Part shown: piece by piece, positions 61,388 to 64,000 of the stretch
Position numbering within the stretch: the stretch's first letter is position 1
How the letters are laid out: each line of letters opens with the position of its first letter
DNA from: Trichoplusia ni
Lineage: Eukaryota; Arthropoda; Insecta; Lepidoptera; Noctuidae
Direction: 5' to 3'
Assembly (NCBI RefSeq): GCF_003590095.1
Contig: NC_039491.1
Coordinates: 1,178,001 to 1,242,000 of the forward strand
Length of the DNA: 64,000 nucleotides
Translations under genes and position numbers: made by a program
Notes under the pieces: generated by a model
Database searches by the model: none
What the model was told of the DNA's origin: nothing
Seen by the model: only the letters and a program-made list of their open reading frames with translations

Positions 61388-61998
61388 TAATTTGATATAC
61401 TGGTTTACGTTACCTACTACTTTAAATAGAACTAAATTCGAAAACCCTGATTTCGTACTGGAAGAATTTTGCATGGCCTGGGATGTATGAGTATCAGTTT
61501 ATTACGAAACATAATTTGTATACAGTTCTTACTCACTGAAGTGATTTGTAAAGCAAATCAGCCCAAAGACAGTAACAGAGCCCAAAAACAGTCTGGTCTT
61601 TGTCCTATCCTTCTAATATTATAAACGCGAAAGTTTACATGTACGCAGTATGACGCAGTTTATCAGAGGAATCTTCGACACGATATCTGACACATCGATA
61701 TATTATGTAGCCCTGTATACCGTTTACTAGGCTGTGTTACCACTTACCAAAGAAATATATTTTTAATAACTAGGTTTCTGTACATAGCGGTTAAGGATAT
61801 GTATAATCCAATTCCAACTGTTAAATATAAGGATTTTTAAGATCTGGCTACTTAATACGAAATTTGATTGTGGTGTCGAAAGCATCGAACTAAACCTTCC
61901 TACCCAACTTTGCTATTCTTGTTTTATCACCTTAACAACTCAATCAATAAAACTTTCAATAACAAGGCTTCGGATTGAAATATTGCAAATTTTTAATG

Positions 61999-62465
61999 TA
62001 GCGAGGAATCCCCATGGACAACTGCGCCCTCGGGGAGGGAACGGGTAGTGTCAGACTCTTACTGATCAAACCTGAACCGCCGTGCTACGTCATCCGCGAT
62101 TTAAGGTTTCACGATCCGCGGTATATGGCAATGCGTTGCAAACCTTCATACACCGACCGCGGGCTTTTACTGGGCAGTAGTGTGGGTCACATTGTTGTGT
62201 GGAGGCAGACGTGTAAAAGGGCTTCTTAGCCTCATATTGGGACCGCATTCATAGCCCCGAACATGCCCCGCACATGGGTCCTATAATCGGACGACAGAGA
62301 ACCCCGTGCCATCGCCCAGAACCCTGGTTAGGGCGGGAGAGCGTGCCAATGGCCGATCGCTGCACCGATGACAGCCGACAACTCAGCGACGTCCACTCCA
62401 CCCAGCGGAGACACAAGTTCGGCGTGAGGTTCCGCAAATATTTCAAATAGACCCACCGCACCTTG
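61999..62465. repeat. GC-rich repeat segment
   Basis: GCGAGGAATCCCCATGGACAA..CTCGGGGAGGGAACGGGTAGTGTCAGACTC matches a fragment at 17825-17905 and, inverted, one at 37584-37640. Open frames of about 70 codons occur on both strands, without recognisable domains. It is a fragment of a dispersed element. Confidence 0.5.
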
Positions 62466-62635
62466 TAATTGATTTGCTATACTTGTTACATTGAAAATTT
62501 TCATATTTGAACTCTATTTCTTTTTGAATCACTCAAACGCAAATTAAAAGTTCCAAATTAAATTTATCTGTAATTTTGACAGCATACGAATATTATGGTA
62601 CAATGACGAGGGTAATGTATAACTACCCTATCGAG

Positions 62636-62902
62636 TTAGGATTCTTTTGGTTTAGTTCGACGAGTGCTTTGATCCCAAATAAAAAAGACACCGTAACGCG
62701 AGGTTGATCTCCATAAAGTTTTGTTCCAAGTCATGTTATTGGAATGTATGGAGACGTGAGGTGTAAGCCGAATAGACGACAAGCAAGAAGCTGCAACTGC
62801 CAACCACACTGGACCTGTGGCAAAAGTAAAATCTCCAAGACTTATAAAGTTCATTAGTAAGGGAATATGTAATAAATATATTAGTCTTACAAGTTTGTTC
62901 AT
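62636..62902 (-). CDS. unassigned small ORF with hydrophobic N-terminus
   Basis: An ATG-started frame of 88 codons on the minus strand. The N-terminal 24 residues are hydrophobic (LIYLLHIPLLMNFISLG) and the rest is basic with two Trp. A TATATAAT element lies about 35 bases upstream of the ATG (near 62935-62942), the layout used by the cluster genes. There is no second exon, no cysteine pattern and no known family, so it could equally be a chance ORF. Confidence 0.3.
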   Translation of the reverse strand: MNKLVRLIYLLHIPLLMNFISLGDFTFATGPVWLAVAASCLSSIRLTPHVSIHSNNMTWNKTLWRSTSRYGVFFIWDQSTRRTKPKES

Positions 62903-63060
62903 TACTTGTACAAAAAAACTACTTTATGCACGGATTATATACTCTGTTATATACTTCAAATTCGTGGACGAAAAAGGTAGGTAATATATGTTAACATATA
63001 ACATTACAACGTAACAAAATAACCATTAAAATCAATTGTTACGTTAACAAAATATTTGTG

Positions 63061-63067
63061 TATAAAA
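63061..63067 (+). promoter_or_regulatory. TATA box of gene I
   Basis: TATAAAA lies 56 bases upstream of the gene I ATG. Confidence 0.6.
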
Positions 63068-63116
63068 TATGCATGCTAAAAGCTGAATTATGTTACTTAA
63101 TGAAACGCTTGTGATC

Positions 63117-63948
63117 ATGAAGTACCTGAAAACAGTTTTTTTGGTCGTATTTGCTGTGCTTCTCATCCATGCAGCCGCTCATGATCAGTTTAATCGAAGG
63201 GTTCAACGTGAGTAACTACTTTTATTAATGTAACACTCCAGGAGGTTTGCCACCCTGTCGGGGCAACGGAATTAACCGAAAGGGCTACCTTGGCCCCGGC
63301 ACACGAAGGGCAAAGGAAGGAACATGGGCTGGGTTTTTGTCGGTGGAAGTCTGACAAATCATTCCTCTTAACCCAAAGCGAAAGGAGTCATTTGATAAAT
63401 TACCATCCGAAGAGAAGCAGGTCTCACCTGCGTCTCTAAGTAGTAGAAAATGGTGGTAACAAGACTACGGTCTAGGAGTAGACCGAAGTCTACAGGAATC
63501 TAACTATAACTTGTGCAGTTGATGTTGTTACGCCCAGCGGCTACCCCGAAACTTGATTATGGTTTAATTATTTTTGATAAAACGAATTACACAAGGTAAC
63601 CGCCGCTTACATTAGTTTCCGCTGACTGGCTGAAGATCAATTTTCCGCAAATCCCAAATGTACAGGAATACCGAAAAACACCGATGGTTTGAACTATAAG
63701 GTGTCCTTCACACCCCTCCACATCCCTCATGATGAAAAAATAAATTGACGTTTTCTATGAAGTTTAACTTAGCTTATAGTATATTTTTTCGGCTCATTCA
63801 GACTGGCTTATTTTTTGTTTCAGCAAAATACTGTACTCGAAAGAGCGATTGTCCTGACATAAGTGCCCGAGTGGGATGTGATTGCATTCCCATAACACGT
63901 GGTCTCGGTGAATGCGAGTGCAGAGGATTGGTTCCTACATACGGATAA
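63117..63948 (+). CDS. Type II six-cysteine secreted peptide (gene I)
   Basis: Exon 1 is 63117-63207: signal peptide MKYLKTVFLVVFAVLLIHAA and a short basic linker, donor CAAC|GTGAGT. Exon 2 is 63824-63948, after TTTGTTTCAG, in phase 1. It encodes C-x5-C-x8-C-x-C-x9-C-x-C and ends VPTYG; 71 residues. It is the most distant Type II member from genes E and F, with a longer loop between cysteines 2 and 3. A TATA box lies at 63061 and the GTGATCATGAAG start context is shared with E-like genes. The intron contains the GAAGGGCAAAGGAAGGAACATGG repeat module. Its 3' UTR runs off the window end. Presumed secreted; function unknown. Confidence 0.82.
63262..63400 (+). repeat. dispersed repeat module in the gene I intron
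   Basis: CCCCGGCACACGAAGGGCAA, AGGAAGGAACATGGGCTGGG and GTCGGTGGAAGTCTGACAAA match modules in the introns of genes E (46917) and F (50377), at 14850-14910 and at 48640-48680. Confidence 0.6.
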
Positions 63949-64000
63949 ATGCTTCGCAATCACGTGGAAATTAGAGTAGATACAAACACTACAATCGTAC

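Noticed and set aside
37357..63948. Naming the Type II peptides as a known knottin, NCR or defensin family
   Set aside because: The spacing is only loosely similar to these groups. Cysteine spacing alone cannot establish homology.

Overview
The window looks like nuclear DNA of a moth or butterfly (Lepidoptera), possibly a noctuoid moth. The DNA is AT-rich with spliceosomal introns (GT..AG). It carries an arthropod r-opsin, tRNA-like and 5S-like SINEs, (GATGAT)n-tailed LINE ends and other interspersed families that I associate with lepidopteran genomes. The species cannot be fixed from sequence alone. No rRNA, functional tRNA or CRISPR was found.

Region 1 (about 2.1-32.3 kb, + strand) is one opsin locus of the Rh7-like/unclassified arthropod type. 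Two homologous first exons (1A 2094-2587, 1B 3779-4362) each encode a signal-peptide-like start, a long ectodomain and TM1. Both end in the same splice phase. A 26-kb intron separates them from exon 2 (30468-30598) and exon 3 (31284-32311), which carry the rest of the receptor, including the retinal lysine. The intron is full of old repeats: a LINE remnant, 5S-like SINEs and a 62-bp perfect inverted repeat. It also hosts a two-exon secreted-protein gene on the opposite strand (26946-28889).

Region 2 (about 34-64 kb) is a cluster of very small two-exon genes for secreted six-cysteine peptides. Every member has a signal-peptide exon, a phase-1 intron and a cysteine-rich exon that starts with a C-x5-C pair. 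Two subfamilies are visible. Type I (three genes, - strand: 33996-34696, 35590-36432, 38550-40624) has C-x5-C-x2/3-C-x2-C-x8/10-C-x5-C. Type II (four intact genes, + strand: 37357-37823, 46550-47222, 50013-50676, 63117-63948) has C-x5-C-x2..8-C-x-C-x5..9-C-x-C. One Type I gene places a Tyr-Arg-Pro repeat in front of the cysteine domain. The cluster is evolving by birth and death. Two gene pairs lie in visible tandem duplications, and one member (52157-58648) is broken and carries a Ty3/gypsy element in its intron.

Region 3, interleaved with region 2, holds the mobile elements. There is a nearly complete gypsy-type element (gag-pol 52846-57393, one in-frame stop, 3' LTR, no 5' LTR seen). There is a 1.29-kb element with terminal inverted repeats filled with about 15 copies of a CACGGCGATGAAA-like motif (60098-61387). 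Two insertions near the duplicated genes can be delimited exactly because the sister copy retains the empty site. An orphan 3' exon (58796-58923) and a few unassigned ORFs complete the window.

No database search was possible. Family names come from motifs visible in the translations, and the function of the six-cysteine peptides is unknown to me.
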